This document shows, one piece after another, positions 1-10,073 of a stretch of 63,678 nt of DNA. This DNA comes from an uncultured Oscillospiraceae bacterium (lineage in GTDB: Bacteria > Bacillota > Clostridia > Oscillospirales > Acutalibacteraceae), in the NCBI GenBank assembly GCA_905198295.1, contig CAJKBW010000001.1, positions 1 through 63,678 on the forward strand, written 5' to 3'. The notes under the pieces were generated by a model. That model saw only the letters and a program-made list of their open reading frames with translations, had not been told where the DNA came from and did not search any database. A program made the translations under genes and the position numbers. Every line of letters begins with the position of its first letter. Position 1 is the stretch's first letter.

Positions 1-1157
<1,157 letters not shown>

Positions 1158-1517
1158 TGGATATTGTCCTCCTTTAAGGATTAGAATGGTAGGATGAACA
1201 GAATCGAAAGCGGTCCGGCAAAGCGCAGAAAACAGCGCGGGATCCGGCTGTCCGGAGCCGGGCCGTATTCGATCCTGCTCATCCCAAGAGACATATTCCG
1301 CGCTTTTATTATACTACCACTTTCCGCCCATTGTTGTAAAGGAAAAAATCGTCTCATTTTCACCTTTAATTGCGATGGAATTTCATGGACATTTTCAAAA
1401 AGCTGCGAAAACCGGCAAAAACGGGGGCATTTCCGACGTGGGTCCCGGCAGCACGCCAAATCGCACCGCTTCTTGGTTTTTTCACCCCCTGCGCCGGGAA
1501 TTCGGCTGCAAAAAGAT

Positions 1518-1546
1518 TTGACAAGCGGCCGTATTGCCGATATTAT
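1518..1546 (+). promoter_or_regulatory. Promoter for the CorC/CNNM-like gene
   Basis: TTGACA at 1518-1523, a 17-base spacer and TATTAT at 1541-1546 form a near-consensus vegetative promoter about 145 bases before the ATG at 1691. The rest of the 1158-1690 gap holds a TATAAT box for the minus strand (1307-1312) that could serve nifJ, though its -35 is poor. I see no gene in the gap. Confidence 0.6.
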
Positions 1547-1690
1547 TAGTATTATACTTTTTGGGCGTTTTTACGCCCCCAAAGCAGACGGATTTAAAAA
1601 CCGCGCGGAGAACCCGCCGCGGCCATATATGTCTGCTTGCCAAAAAAGGGCCGGCCTGCCGCCCGAAAAATGAAAGGGGAACTCATCCCA

Positions 1691-3121
1691 ATGCCTGACC
1701 CTGCGCCCGACGGTAATTTACTGCTGGAGATCCTGCTGCTGATCGTCCTGATCCTCTGCAACGCTTTTTTTGCGGCGTCCGAAATTGCGATCATTTCGCT
1801 CAACGACGCCAAAATCCGCAAGATGGCGGAGGACGGACACAAAAAAGCCAAACAGGTGCTGAGGCTCACCGCGGACTCCTCCAACTTCCTGGCCACCATC
1901 CAGATCGGTGTCACCCTGGCCGGGTTCCTGACCTCCGCGACAGCGGCACAGTCGCTCGCCGGCCCGCTCGCCAACTGGTTTGTCGGCCTGGTGCCTGCGC
2001 TCGAACCGCACGTTGCGGTCATCCAGAATGTCAGCGTGGTCGTCGTGACCATTCTGATGTCGTATTTTTCGCTGGTGTTCGGCGAGCTGGTGCCCAAGCG
2101 CATCGCTATGCAGAAGGCGGAAGCGCTCTCCTTTGCCTTTATCGGCGTGCTGCGCGGCGTGGCGATCGTCACCCGCCCGTTCGTCAAATTCCTGTCGCTG
2201 TCCACCAACCTGGTCGTGCGTCTGTTCGGCATCGACCCGCACGCGGACGAGGAAAACGTCACCGAAGAGGAAATCCGCATGATGGTGGATGTCGGCGAGG
2301 AAAAGGGCGTCATTGAAGGCGTCCAGAAAGAAATGATTAACAATATCTTCGAGTTCGACGACATTACCGCGGAAGATATCATGACCCCCCGCACCGACGT
2401 GGCGGCGCTCGACATCGAGGACGGCATTGCCGAAGCCCTGCGCATCGGGGTGGAGGAAGGCTATTCCCGCCTGCCGGTATACGAAGACGATATCGACAAC
2501 ATCATCGGCCTGCTGTATATCAAGGATCTGCTGCCCTATGTGGGACAGGAAATCCCGAAGGATGTTTCCATCCGCCATCTGCTGCGGGAAGCGTTTTTCA
2601 TCCCCGGCACCAAAAAGTGCGGGGAGCTGTTCTCCGAAATGACCGAAAAGCACATCCAGATGGCCATCGTGGTGGACGAATACGGCGGCGTCGCCGGCAT
2701 CGTGAGCATGGAAGATCTGCTGGAATCCATTGTCGGCAACATCCAGGACGAATTTGACCACGAGGAAGAAGAGGTCATGAAGCTGAGCGAAACCGCGTTC
2801 GACGTGGATGGCTCGATGAGCATCGAGGACCTCAGTGAGCTGCTCGGCGTCAAGCTGCCGGAAGGCGAATACGATACTATTGCCGGCTTTATCATGGATC
2901 AGCTCGGCCGCATCCCAGCCGATGGGGAGCAGCCGGAGATCACCTATGAAAACGTCACTTTCCGGGTTATGCAGGTGGAGGACCGCCGCATCGACCGGGT
3001 ACATGCAGAGGTTACTCCGCTGCCCGAAGATCCGGAAGAAGACAAGGATAAGCCGGACAAAAAGGCGGATAAGGACAAACCGGAAAAGTCTCACAAAGAA
3101 TCCGGCGAAGACAATAAATAA
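1691..3121 (+). CDS. Hemolysin C / CorC-CNNM family membrane protein
   Basis: A 476-residue protein of the CNNM/CorC (DUF21) family, thought to take part in Mg2+ or other divalent-cation transport. Visible in order: an N-terminal DUF21 membrane domain (LLLEILLLIVLILCNAFFAA, then further hydrophobic segments to about residue 180), two CBS domains (from about 200, with EDIMTPRTDV and MAIVVDEYGGVAGIVSMEDL), a CorC_HlyC C-terminal domain around 345-425, and a Lys/Asp-rich tail. The ATG at 1691 is preferred because AAAGGGGA (1673-1680) lies 10 bases upstream. The open frame extends to a TTG at 1637 without a ribosome site. Confidence 0.9.
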   Translation: MPDPAPDGNLLLEILLLIVLILCNAFFAASEIAIISLNDAKIRKMAEDGHKKAKQVLRLTADSSNFLATIQIGVTLAGFLTSATAAQSLAGPLANWFVGLVPALEPHVAVIQNVSVVVVTILMSYFSLVFGELVPKRIAMQKAEALSFAFIGVLRGVAIVTRPFVKFLSLSTNLVVRLFGIDPHADEENVTEEEIRMMVDVGEEKGVIEGVQKEMINNIFEFDDITAEDIMTPRTDVAALDIEDGIAEALRIGVEEGYSRLPVYEDDIDNIIGLLYIKDLLPYVGQEIPKDVSIRHLLREAFFIPGTKKCGELFSEMTEKHIQMAIVVDEYGGVAGIVSMEDLLESIVGNIQDEFDHEEEEVMKLSETAFDVDGSMSIEDLSELLGVKLPEGEYDTIAGFIMDQLGRIPADGEQPEITYENVTFRVMQVEDRRIDRVHAEVTPLPEDPEEDKDKPDKKADKDKPEKSHKESGEDNK

Positions 3122-3266
3122 AAAAAGTCCGGCGTTTTTAGGTGCGCACCTTTTTAGAAGAAACAGCTCAGCGGAACTCGTTCCGCTGAGCTGTTTCTTC
3201 TAAAGCGGCGAAACCCGGCTTGGATTCTCCGCTAATGGCGCGCCGCTTTTGCGTCGGGCTTTTTTC
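3119..3266. terminator. Nested hairpins between convergent genes, likely bidirectional terminator
   Basis: Between the CorC-like gene and the convergent lipoprotein gene sits a perfect 24-base inverted repeat (3153-3176 with 3181-3204, loop CTCG). It is flanked by a second stem (AAAGCGGCG near 3202 with CGCCGCTTT near 3241) and by an outer pairing of about 15 bases (3119-3133 with about 3251-3266) that ends in a T run. The outer T/A runs fit termination in both directions. Confidence 0.55.
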
Positions 3267-4477
3267 TATTCCGCAGTAAGGCTCAGCAGCGCTTCCCGGC
3301 CGCTGACGCTGTAGGAAAGGGTAAAGTATCCGTAAATCCCCAGCTTCCGTGCCAGATGAAGGCCGGTTTCATCGGAAATAAACCAGTCCAGAAAAGCATC
3401 CATGTCCCCCTGCGCAAGGTATACCCGCGCGGTGCCGTCGCCCTGCTGCAGGAGTGCCGCCACTGCGGAGAGGTCACAGCCGGCCAGCAGGCCTCCGCTG
3501 CGCACAAAATAATTCGCTTCGTCCGCCGTGCACACCGGCACCGTGTAATCATTGCCGGTAATGCTGTGATCCTCCTCCACCCGTGCGGTGGTCAGGCCGA
3601 AATATGCATAGCTCAGGTAATCCTGATCATCCCAAGTGATATCGAAATGATACGGCTGTCCGTCGATATAAGCGATGGTCCAAGCGTGGCCCTCCGATTC
3701 ACCGCTGGCGGGATTCTCGCTTTCCCCGTACACCATCAGCGTACGGATACCGGCCCTGTGCAGCAGGTACTGGAACGCCCGCGCATAACCGTCGCACACT
3801 GCAATCCGGTTGAACAGCGCACCATAAGCGGTGTGGATATATGTCCCGCCGGTGGCCTCATCACCGTAGGTCATCCACCCGCACAGTGCATCATGGATCC
3901 GCAGCACACGCTCGTATTCGCTGAGGGAATCTCCCACGCCGACCAACAGCTGCACAGCGGCGTCCTCCATAGCCTGCTGCTTTTGCAGCAGCGCCTCGCG
4001 ATGACGCATACTATAGCTGGGTTCGAGCTTGCTGACCCACTCCCCCTCGTGATAGTAGCTGTATCCGCCCAGCCAGAAGTGCTGCGGAAAATCGCTGCGG
4101 TAGCAGGCATACACCATCGGCAGTTCATCCACCGTAACCGAGTTTTCCCCATCGTACAGCTGGATGCTCTCTTCACATTTTTCCACCCCGGCCGCCAGAC
4201 GGTAATAGGCATCCACCAGACGGTCCGCACCGGGCTGACTGCGCAGATACACGAGCCCGCCGTAGTCGGCGCGCGCAAGCGGCGTCAGACCTTCAACCGC
4301 CGGCGGATCCTCGGGCGGGGCAACCGCTCTGGACGCGGCCTGTGACGATGCCGTTTCGCTCTGTGCACCGAAAAAGCCATCGATAGGAATCATCACCGAA
4401 AAACAGCCGGACAGTGACAGCGCCGCCGCCAATAACAGCGCCGACAGGCCGACGCGCATTCTGCCGCCGAATGACAC
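3266..4477 (-). CDS. Transglutaminase-like lipoprotein
   Basis: A 403-residue predicted lipoprotein. The start is taken as GTG at 4477 because a GGGGGA-type site (about 4485-4490) precedes it at suitable distance; this gives the signal peptide MSFGGRMRVGLSALLL with lipobox LSGC and lipid-carrying Cys25. The transglutaminase-like core is clear in the C-terminal half: AVCDGYARAFQYLL (Cys), SEGHAWTIAYI (His) and YHFDITWDD (Asp), the papain-like triad in order. Such proteins are usually extracytoplasmic proteases or protein-modifying enzymes; the substrate is unknown. The gene follows ypeB on the same strand but a terminator separates them. Confidence 0.85.
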   Translation of the reverse strand: MSFGGRMRVGLSALLLAAALSLSGCFSVMIPIDGFFGAQSETASSQAASRAVAPPEDPPAVEGLTPLARADYGGLVYLRSQPGADRLVDAYYRLAAGVEKCEESIQLYDGENSVTVDELPMVYACYRSDFPQHFWLGGYSYYHEGEWVSKLEPSYSMRHREALLQKQQAMEDAAVQLLVGVGDSLSEYERVLRIHDALCGWMTYGDEATGGTYIHTAYGALFNRIAVCDGYARAFQYLLHRAGIRTLMVYGESENPASGESEGHAWTIAYIDGQPYHFDITWDDQDYLSYAYFGLTTARVEEDHSITGNDYTVPVCTADEANYFVRSGGLLAGCDLSAVAALLQQGDGTARVYLAQGDMDAFLDWFISDETGLHLARKLGIYGYFTLSYSVSGREALLSLTAE

Positions 4478-4601
4478 GATGCATTCCCCCTTGTGCGGAA
4501 TTCTTTTCAGTATAGCACGTATGTCAGAGAGCGGCAAGCGAAAAAGGGAGAAAGCGCCCGGCACATCGTCCGTGTCAGCCAACCGGTTTTTCCCCAGCAC
4601 C

Positions 4602-4638
4602 AAAAAAGGGGCTCCCCGCCAAAACGGGAAACCCCTTT
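4602..4638 (-). terminator. Rho-independent terminator after ypeB
   Basis: On the minus strand AAAGGGGTTTCCCG pairs with CGGGGAGCCCCTTT across a short loop and is followed by a T run. It sits immediately downstream of the ypeB stop. Confidence 0.8.
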
Positions 4639-4641
4639 GAT

Positions 4642-6000
4642 TTAAAAGGCCAGTGTGCCGGTTTCATCCTCCAGCAGAATCAGAATCTGTTCCTCCAGTC
4701 CGGTTTCCACGTTTACATAAACCAGCACCGTTTCCCCTTTCTTGCCGGTACACGCGAATTCGTAACAGAACACCTCCCGAGTATTCTCCGCCGGAATCAG
4801 CACCAGCCGCCCATCTCCTTTCGGAGTGAGGTTGCGGCTCAGCTTCGCCTGAGCGTCGGCAGCGGAGAACTGCGGCGCGGGCAGGCTGCGGGCAGAGTGG
4901 TTGACGATATACCCGGTTGCCTCAAACAGTACCACATCTCCGTTATCCATCGCCACGCCCAGTTTGATGAGATCGGGATAATAAACCACACCGTCTTCTT
5001 CGCAGGCAAAATTGATCGTCATCACACCATTATTCAGGGCAAAATAGGTGTAGGTGAATCCCTCATAGCCAAAGGCTGCGAGTGCTTCTCTGCCCCGCTG
5101 CAGCGCCTGCTCGGTACTCAGCGCCGCTTCCTGAATGGTACGGTAGTCAGCATAGGCAGAGAGGATGCCGCCCTGTTTGGTCACAGTGGCACGCGCGGTC
5201 CCGCCGGCAAAAACGTAGCAGGGCAGCTGGCCGGCTGCTTCACCATCCGCCTCCAGACCGCTTTGTCCGGTCAGGCGTACCGCTGTATCCAGTGCTTGTT
5301 CGACGCTGACCTCCTCCCGTCCGTCCAGCAGCTTCGGTTCCTGCTCGAGCAGATGGTCGGAGAACGGCCCGTCGTAAATCAGGGTGGGATAATCCTCGAA
5401 CCCCTCCTCCATACCACGGAAGCCGGACGAAATTTCCGGCAGGGCGGCCGTGCCGTCTTCATAAAGGTTCGCCACCCTGGCCACCTCACCGAACACCATC
5501 TGCCCGCCTTCCAGATCACTTTCCATCTGTGCGAGGGCGTCTGCCAGGGAGGAAGCATAACCCGAAAGCTGCTCCAACGCCGCCAATTCCTCGTCGGTAA
5601 TGCGGCCGCCCTCCGCGACCCGGTTCACCAGCGCGGTGCAGAAGCTGCCCACCTGTGACAAAAATTTATAGGTTCCCGACAGCTCGTTCCCGCCGCTCGG
5701 CAGCTGAGCGAGCGCCATTTTCGCCAGTTCGGCATCCTGCCGCAGCTTCGCGGACAGCCCCTCCAGTTGGTTCGGCGAGGTGGCATACTGCCCTTTTTCC
5801 AGTGTGATGTCGATATTGCCGATATACTCGGTCAGTTCGCCGAGCGCGCGCTGATAACCGTATTCAATGGTCGTACGGTTGCGGTAAGCCAGGGTATAAC
5901 CGATGGCTGTGGATGCCGACAGTGCCACAATCAGCGCCGCCGTATAGCTGATAATCCGCACCCAGCCACGCCGGCTCAGCCGTCTTTTTGATCTGGTCAT
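4642..6000 (-). CDS. ypeB: Spore germination protein YpeB
   Basis: A 452-residue protein with a basic N-terminus and one membrane anchor (IISYTAALIVALSASTAIG, about residues 17-35). A YpeB-type helical region follows (YQRALGELTEYIGNIDITLE, SPNQLEGLSAKLRQDAELAK, GTYKFLSQVG), then two PepSY-like repeats in the C-terminal half. In Bacillus YpeB is needed for the cortex-lytic enzyme SleB to be present and active in spores. Here no sleB lies beside it, which is unusual. The ATG at 6000 is chosen over an upstream in-frame ATG at 6033 because it starts directly before the basic MTRSKRRLSRR segment. Family call is strong. Confidence 0.88.
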   Translation of the reverse strand: MTRSKRRLSRRGWVRIISYTAALIVALSASTAIGYTLAYRNRTTIEYGYQRALGELTEYIGNIDITLEKGQYATSPNQLEGLSAKLRQDAELAKMALAQLPSGGNELSGTYKFLSQVGSFCTALVNRVAEGGRITDEELAALEQLSGYASSLADALAQMESDLEGGQMVFGEVARVANLYEDGTAALPEISSGFRGMEEGFEDYPTLIYDGPFSDHLLEQEPKLLDGREEVSVEQALDTAVRLTGQSGLEADGEAAGQLPCYVFAGGTARATVTKQGGILSAYADYRTIQEAALSTEQALQRGREALAAFGYEGFTYTYFALNNGVMTINFACEEDGVVYYPDLIKLGVAMDNGDVVLFEATGYIVNHSARSLPAPQFSAADAQAKLSRNLTPKGDGRLVLIPAENTREVFCYEFACTGKKGETVLVYVNVETGLEEQILILLEDETGTLAF

Positions 6001-6138
6001 AAAATTTCCCGCCCTTTCTGCGGCGGAAAGCACCGCCGCGGTCTGCCGTTATTTTTACCGCACGGCGCATGGATTATCCACCGGCGCCAAATTCCGCCGG
6101 CACGGCGCTGTCCGCTCCCATTTTATGTAAAAAGGCAG

Positions 6139-6178
6139 AAAAAAAGCACGGCGGCATGTGGGCTGACATGCCGCCGTG
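6139..6178 (-). terminator. Rho-independent terminator after the 40-residue ORF
   Basis: Perfect inverted repeat CACGGCGGCATGT / ACATGCCGCCGTG at 6147-6178, followed on the minus strand by a run of T (A run at 6139-6145). Confidence 0.85.
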
Positions 6179-6225
6179 ACGGGAGAAACACGGACCGCGT
6201 CAATACGGGCCGCGAACCTATGGGA

Positions 6226-6348
6226 TTACTTCTGAATAAATTCCTCTTTCATCGGATGCCGGCGAAAATGCACCGCGCCGCTGCGCAGAACAAGCCACAA
6301 TGCACCGCACGCCGAGGCGACAAGCAGAATAAACGACAGAGGTTTCAT
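6226..6348 (-). CDS. Small single-pass membrane protein, 40 residues
   Basis: Reads MKPLSFILLVASACGALW, then LVLRSGAVHFRRHPMKEE: one hydrophobic helix followed by a basic tail. The ATG at 6348 is preceded by GGAAAGGATGGAAACGGTT, almost the same leader as the next gene upstream (GGAAAGGATGTGACCGTTTT before 6784), which argues that both are translated. An alternative start at 6378 would add ten residues. It lies 49 bases after the 128-residue secreted protein gene and just before a strong terminator, so the two probably form one transcript. I recognise no family. Confidence 0.5.
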   Translation of the reverse strand: MKPLSFILLVASACGALWLVLRSGAVHFRRHPMKEEFIQK

Positions 6349-6397
6349 AACCGTTTCCATCCTTTCCGATATGTTCATAGAATTGCCGCCGGCCGGA

Positions 6398-6784
6398 TCA
6401 GATTGCCTTGTACAGGGCAAATCCGGTCGCCGCCAGGAACAGCACCCCGAAGGTGATCAGCGAAGCCGCGGAATTGCCGGGAACCGCGGCGGGCTGAGCG
6501 GTCGTCTCCACCACGGGTGCCGCAACTTCAGCAGGCGCCGCAAGACGTGTGTCCGCTGAGGCGGTACCGCTGATCGGCACGGCATCCTCCAGCAGGCAGC
6601 CGCTTTCGGCATCCGGCAGAATTTCGATTTCCACAGGCTCAGTATATGTGAAGATCCACACGAGGTTCCCGGATTCATCGGGCTTCTGGGTCCAGTAACC
6701 GTTCTCTTCTGCGGAGGCGGTGACCGCCGCCACTCCGGCAATCAGGAACAAACCGGCCAGCATCATCAGCATTTTCTTTTTCAT
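6398..6784 (-). CDS. Small exported protein with C-terminal membrane anchor
   Basis: 128 residues. The N-terminal signal peptide MKKKMLMMLAGLFLIAGVAA ends near VTASA-EE. A short acidic domain follows (NGYWTQKPDESGNLVW, TEPVEIEILPDAESG), then an Ala/Pro/Thr-rich linker and a C-terminal hydrophobic helix (SLITFGVLFLAATGFALYKA). There is no LPXTG-like motif before the helix, so it is probably membrane-anchored rather than sortase-linked. AAAGGA lies 12 bases upstream of the ATG. No family recognised. It is probably co-transcribed with the 40-residue gene. Confidence 0.6.
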   Translation of the reverse strand: MKKKMLMMLAGLFLIAGVAAVTASAEENGYWTQKPDESGNLVWIFTYTEPVEIEILPDAESGCLLEDAVPISGTASADTRLAAPAEVAAPVVETTAQPAAVPGNSAASLITFGVLFLAATGFALYKAI

Positions 6785-7031
6785 AAAACGGTCACATCCT
6801 TTCCTGTGAGAGCACCTTTTCTCTCTGTGTTTTTATTGTACCGCTTGTCCGCGCAGCAAACCACCCTGTTTTGGTTACAGCTTGATTACAGAATTGCAAC
6901 GAACCGATCAAAACGTTACAAATTTGTTATCGTTCTGCGGAATCAGCGGGAGTTTTTGCCGAAAGGCGGATAATTTGGCAGAACTGGGCGGAAAAATCGG
7001 TTTCTTTTGCAAAACTACCCCATTCAGGCGG

Positions 7032-7060
7032 TTGTAACGGCGGGAAATATACGGTATAAT
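7032..7060 (+). promoter_or_regulatory. Promoter of the cysteine desulfurase-sortase-thiI-cinA cluster
   Basis: TTGTAA (7032-7037), 17-base spacer and a perfect TATAAT (7055-7060), about 50 bases before the TTG start at 7113. The remaining gap from 6785 to 7031 is AT-rich and shows no gene. Confidence 0.8.
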
Positions 7061-7112
7061 GTAAAGCTGAACACTTGTATCATCTGCCGTATGGGAAGGG
7101 GAGGCACCCCAT

Positions 7113-8249
7113 TTGAAACTGGCTTACCTCGACAACAGTGCGACCACTGCGGTCTGCCCGCAGGCGATCGATAAAGCAATTTATATGATGCGGGAGTGCT
7201 TCGGCAACCCCTCTTCGCTGCACGCCGTCGGCTTTGCCGCCGAGCGGGAACTGGAGGAAGCGCGCCGGCAGATCGCTGCGCTCCTCGGCGCCCGACCGGA
7301 TACCATCGTTTTCACCTCCGGCGGTACCGAGGCGAACAACCTGGCCATCCTCGGCGGCGCACTCACCCGGCAGCGCAGCGGCCGGCACACGGTCACCACC
7401 GCGGTGGAGCATGCCTCCGTTGCGGCGGCTTTCAGTGAGCTGGAGCGGCAGGGTTTTGCCTGTGAACGGCTGGTGCCGGGCGCGGACGGCGGCATAACCG
7501 CCGCGCAGGTCACCGCCGCCTGCCGGGAGGATACGGTGCTGGTCAGCATCATGCTGGTCAACAACGAAACCGGCGCCCGTTTTCCCCTCGAGGAGATCAT
7601 CCCTGCGGTACGCCGTGCCGCACCACAGGCGCTCATTCACTGCGACGCCGTGCAGGCGGCCGGCAAGCTGCCCATCCGGGTGGAAAGCCTGGACGTGGAT
7701 CTGCTGACCATCAGCGGGCATAAGCTGCATGCACCGAAGGGATGCGGCGCCTTATACATCAAAAAGGGCATCCGGCTGCTGCCGCGCGCGCTGGGCGGCG
7801 AACAGGAGAAAAAGCGCCGCGCCGGAACCGAAGCCGTGCCGCTCATCGCCGCATTCGGGGCGGCCGTACAGGCGCTGCCGGACCTGCGGGAACAGGACGC
7901 ACATTTCCGCCGGCTGCTCGGCCGGCTGCTGGACGGCCTGAAAGGACGGGATGAGGTGATCCTTCACCGTCCGGCTGCGGCGGTACCGTATATCGTGAGC
8001 CTGTCGGTGCCGGGCCTGCGCAGCGAAACGCTGCTGCATTTTCTGTCGGAGCGCGGCGTGATGGTGTCGAGCGGCTCGGCCTGCGCAAAGGGCGCGAAAA
8101 GCCCCGTGCTGACCGCACTCGGACTGCCTGCACGGGAAATCGATTCCGCCCTGCGGATCAGTTTCTGCCGCAACAACACCGAAGACGATATCGATCGCCT
8201 GCTGGCGGGTTTACAGGAAGCATGGAATACCCTCGCCCACGTGCGGTAA
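7113..8249 (+). CDS. Cysteine desulfurase (NifS/IscS-like, ThiI partner)
   Basis: A 378-residue class V PLP aminotransferase. It begins with the family-typical YLDNSATT, has the cofactor lysine in SGHKLHAPKG, the HCDAVQAAGK segment, and the persulfide cysteine in SSGSACAKG. It would take sulfur from L-cysteine as an enzyme persulfide. The location upstream of thiI matches the NifZ-ThiI pairing known in Bacillus, so the sulfur probably goes to 4-thiouridine in tRNA. The TTG start at 7113 follows GGGGAGG by eight bases. Confidence 0.93.
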   Translation: MKLAYLDNSATTAVCPQAIDKAIYMMRECFGNPSSLHAVGFAAERELEEARRQIAALLGARPDTIVFTSGGTEANNLAILGGALTRQRSGRHTVTTAVEHASVAAAFSELERQGFACERLVPGADGGITAAQVTAACREDTVLVSIMLVNNETGARFPLEEIIPAVRRAAPQALIHCDAVQAAGKLPIRVESLDVDLLTISGHKLHAPKGCGALYIKKGIRLLPRALGGEQEKKRRAGTEAVPLIAAFGAAVQALPDLREQDAHFRRLLGRLLDGLKGRDEVILHRPAAAVPYIVSLSVPGLRSETLLHFLSERGVMVSSGSACAKGAKSPVLTALGLPAREIDSALRISFCRNNTEDDIDRLLAGLQEAWNTLAHVR

Positions 8250-8352
8250 GCACGCGGGCCGGTTCATCGGCCGACGGCCCCGTCTGTGAACGGCGGACCG
8301 CCTGCTGAAACGGGTATTCTGCCCACGCTGTGTGAAAGGAAGGATTAACGGT

Positions 8353-10029
8353 ATGATAAACTGGGACGAGAAAAAAAACATCCCCGGCGAACAGCCGGAC
8401 AACAGCGAGCAGGAAGCGCTGCGGATCATGGAAGAATACCGCTCCGGCCGCCAAAATGCCGCCGGTGTGCATCCCGGAGACACGGCGCATCCGGCAGTTG
8501 TCGTCCCAGGGCAGCAGGCCGCACCTCGCCGTGCGGTTGCTCCTGCGCAGCTGGCGTCCTCTGCTCCTGGCGCCACGGTGCAGCCTGCATCGGCTGCCGC
8601 GGAGGAACCTGCCGCCGAAACGCCGCAGCCCCCTGCGCCGGAAGAACCTGTGCAGAAGCGTCCGCTTAAAGAGGTGCTGCTGCGCCTGATCAGCAACGTC
8701 ATTCCCCGCCGCGGAGACGGTGCGATGGAAATCGCGCGCAAATGCGTGTTCACGCTGGCGCTGGTGGTGCTCGTCGGCTCGCTCGGCTATATCGTCAACG
8801 AGCTGGTGATCAACCCGAACGTTACCCAGGCGGAATATGACCAGCTGAGCAGCATCCACAATTCCGATAACCCGATCCCGGTGCCGGACGAGCTGAAAGA
8901 TAAGCTGGATAAAGACGGCATTCAGCCCTCGCTGCAGTACCTGTACACCCAGAATCAGGATCTGCGCGGCTGGCTGACCTATAAGGCAAGCTACAGCGAC
9001 TTCCTGCGCATCGACTACCCCATCATGTATTCCGGGGACAACGATTATTATCTCAACCATGACTTCCATAAAACCGACAACAAGCACGGTGCGCTCTTTT
9101 TTGACGAACGCAACGATTTTGAAACCGCTGAATCCACCAATAAAGTGGCGATCATTTACGGCCACAACATGTACGACTATTCGATGTTCTCCAATCTGAA
9201 CAAATTTCTGGTCAACCGCAATTACGCCCGCCAAGCGGCGACCATGACAATGGAAACACTGTTTGACACCTATGAATATAAGGTGTTCGCGGTTGTGCTG
9301 GTCAACAACGACCCCGCTGACGGGCCGCGTTTCAACTATCTGCGCACCACTTTCTACTCCGATACCGATTTTCTCGGCTACATCGACGAAATCCGTGCCC
9401 GCTCGCTGTACGATTATCCTGTGGACGTGCAGGCGGACGATGAGCTGCTGGTGCTTTCCACCTGCACCGCACCCAGCGGAGCGCACTTTGAAGACGGACG
9501 GCTCGCCGTCATTGCGCGCAAGGTTCGTCCGGGTGAATCCTCTTCGGTGAGCACCAGCTCCATTGTGGACAACGAAGACGTCATCATGCCGCTGGCCTGG
9601 TATCTCAACCAGAGCCTTGCCCCGCATGAATACTACGACACCGGCGAAATCCCGAATACTACGAATCCGGGTGTTACCGATCCCGGTACCACTGATCCGA
9701 CTAATCCCACCGGGCCAACCGGTCCGACTGATCCAACCGGTCCGACCGGGCCAACCGGCCCAACTGAGCCAACCGACCCGACTGAGCCAACCGGCCCAAC
9801 TGAGCCAACCGGCCCGACCGAGCCAACTGATCCAACCGAGCCAACCGACCCGACCGAGCCAACTGACCCGACCGAGCCAACTGATCCAACCGAGCCAACT
9901 GACCCGACCGAACCAACCGAGCCAACTGATCCAACCGAGCCAACTGACCCGACCGAGCCGACCGCCCCGACTGATCCGACTGAAACGGATCCTACCGATC
10001 AATCGGAACCAGAGACGCCGGCAGAATGA
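8353..10029 (+). CDS. Class B sortase with long Pro/Thr/Glu repeat tail
   Basis: 558 residues. In order: a hydrophilic cytoplasmic stretch of about 120 residues, one membrane helix (FTLALVVLVGSLGYIVNELV), a class B sortase domain, and a tail of about 120 residues built from PTDPTEPTGPTEP-type units. Catalytic residues are present: His271 in IYGHNMYDYS, Cys371 in LSTCTAPSG, and Arg in IARKVRPGES. The enzyme would link surface proteins to the cell wall. The C-terminal low-complexity tail is atypical of sortases and may span the wall. ATG at 8353 follows AAGGAAGG by nine bases. It is placed between the desulfurase and thiI. Confidence 0.88.
   Translation: MINWDEKKNIPGEQPDNSEQEALRIMEEYRSGRQNAAGVHPGDTAHPAVVVPGQQAAPRRAVAPAQLASSAPGATVQPASAAAEEPAAETPQPPAPEEPVQKRPLKEVLLRLISNVIPRRGDGAMEIARKCVFTLALVVLVGSLGYIVNELVINPNVTQAEYDQLSSIHNSDNPIPVPDELKDKLDKDGIQPSLQYLYTQNQDLRGWLTYKASYSDFLRIDYPIMYSGDNDYYLNHDFHKTDNKHGALFFDERNDFETAESTNKVAIIYGHNMYDYSMFSNLNKFLVNRNYARQAATMTMETLFDTYEYKVFAVVLVNNDPADGPRFNYLRTTFYSDTDFLGYIDEIRARSLYDYPVDVQADDELLVLSTCTAPSGAHFEDGRLAVIARKVRPGESSSVSTSSIVDNEDVIMPLAWYLNQSLAPHEYYDTGEIPNTTNPGVTDPGTTDPTNPTGPTGPTDPTGPTGPTGPTEPTDPTEPTGPTEPTGPTEPTDPTEPTDPTEPTDPTEPTDPTEPTDPTEPTEPTDPTEPTDPTEPTAPTDPTETDPTDQSEPETPAE
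9660..9990 (+). repeat. Tandem degenerate repeat encoding PTDPTEP units
   Basis: Imprecise direct repetition of CCGACCGAGCCAACT-type units within the sortase 3' end. The repeat also creates a long spurious open frame of Gly/Trp/Leu repeats on the opposite strand. Confidence 0.9.
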
Positions 10030-10073
10030 CGAAACAGCCGCGCCAAACGCTGCGGCGAAAGGATAAACCAACG

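Noticed and set aside
1718..3094. 458-codon minus-strand frame
   Set aside because: Antisense to the CorC/CNNM gene, with no ribosome site.
8158..10071. 637-codon minus-strand frame with Gly/Trp/Leu repeats
   Set aside because: It is the complement of the sortase Pro/Thr repeat; no ribosome site and the plus-strand sortase is unambiguous.
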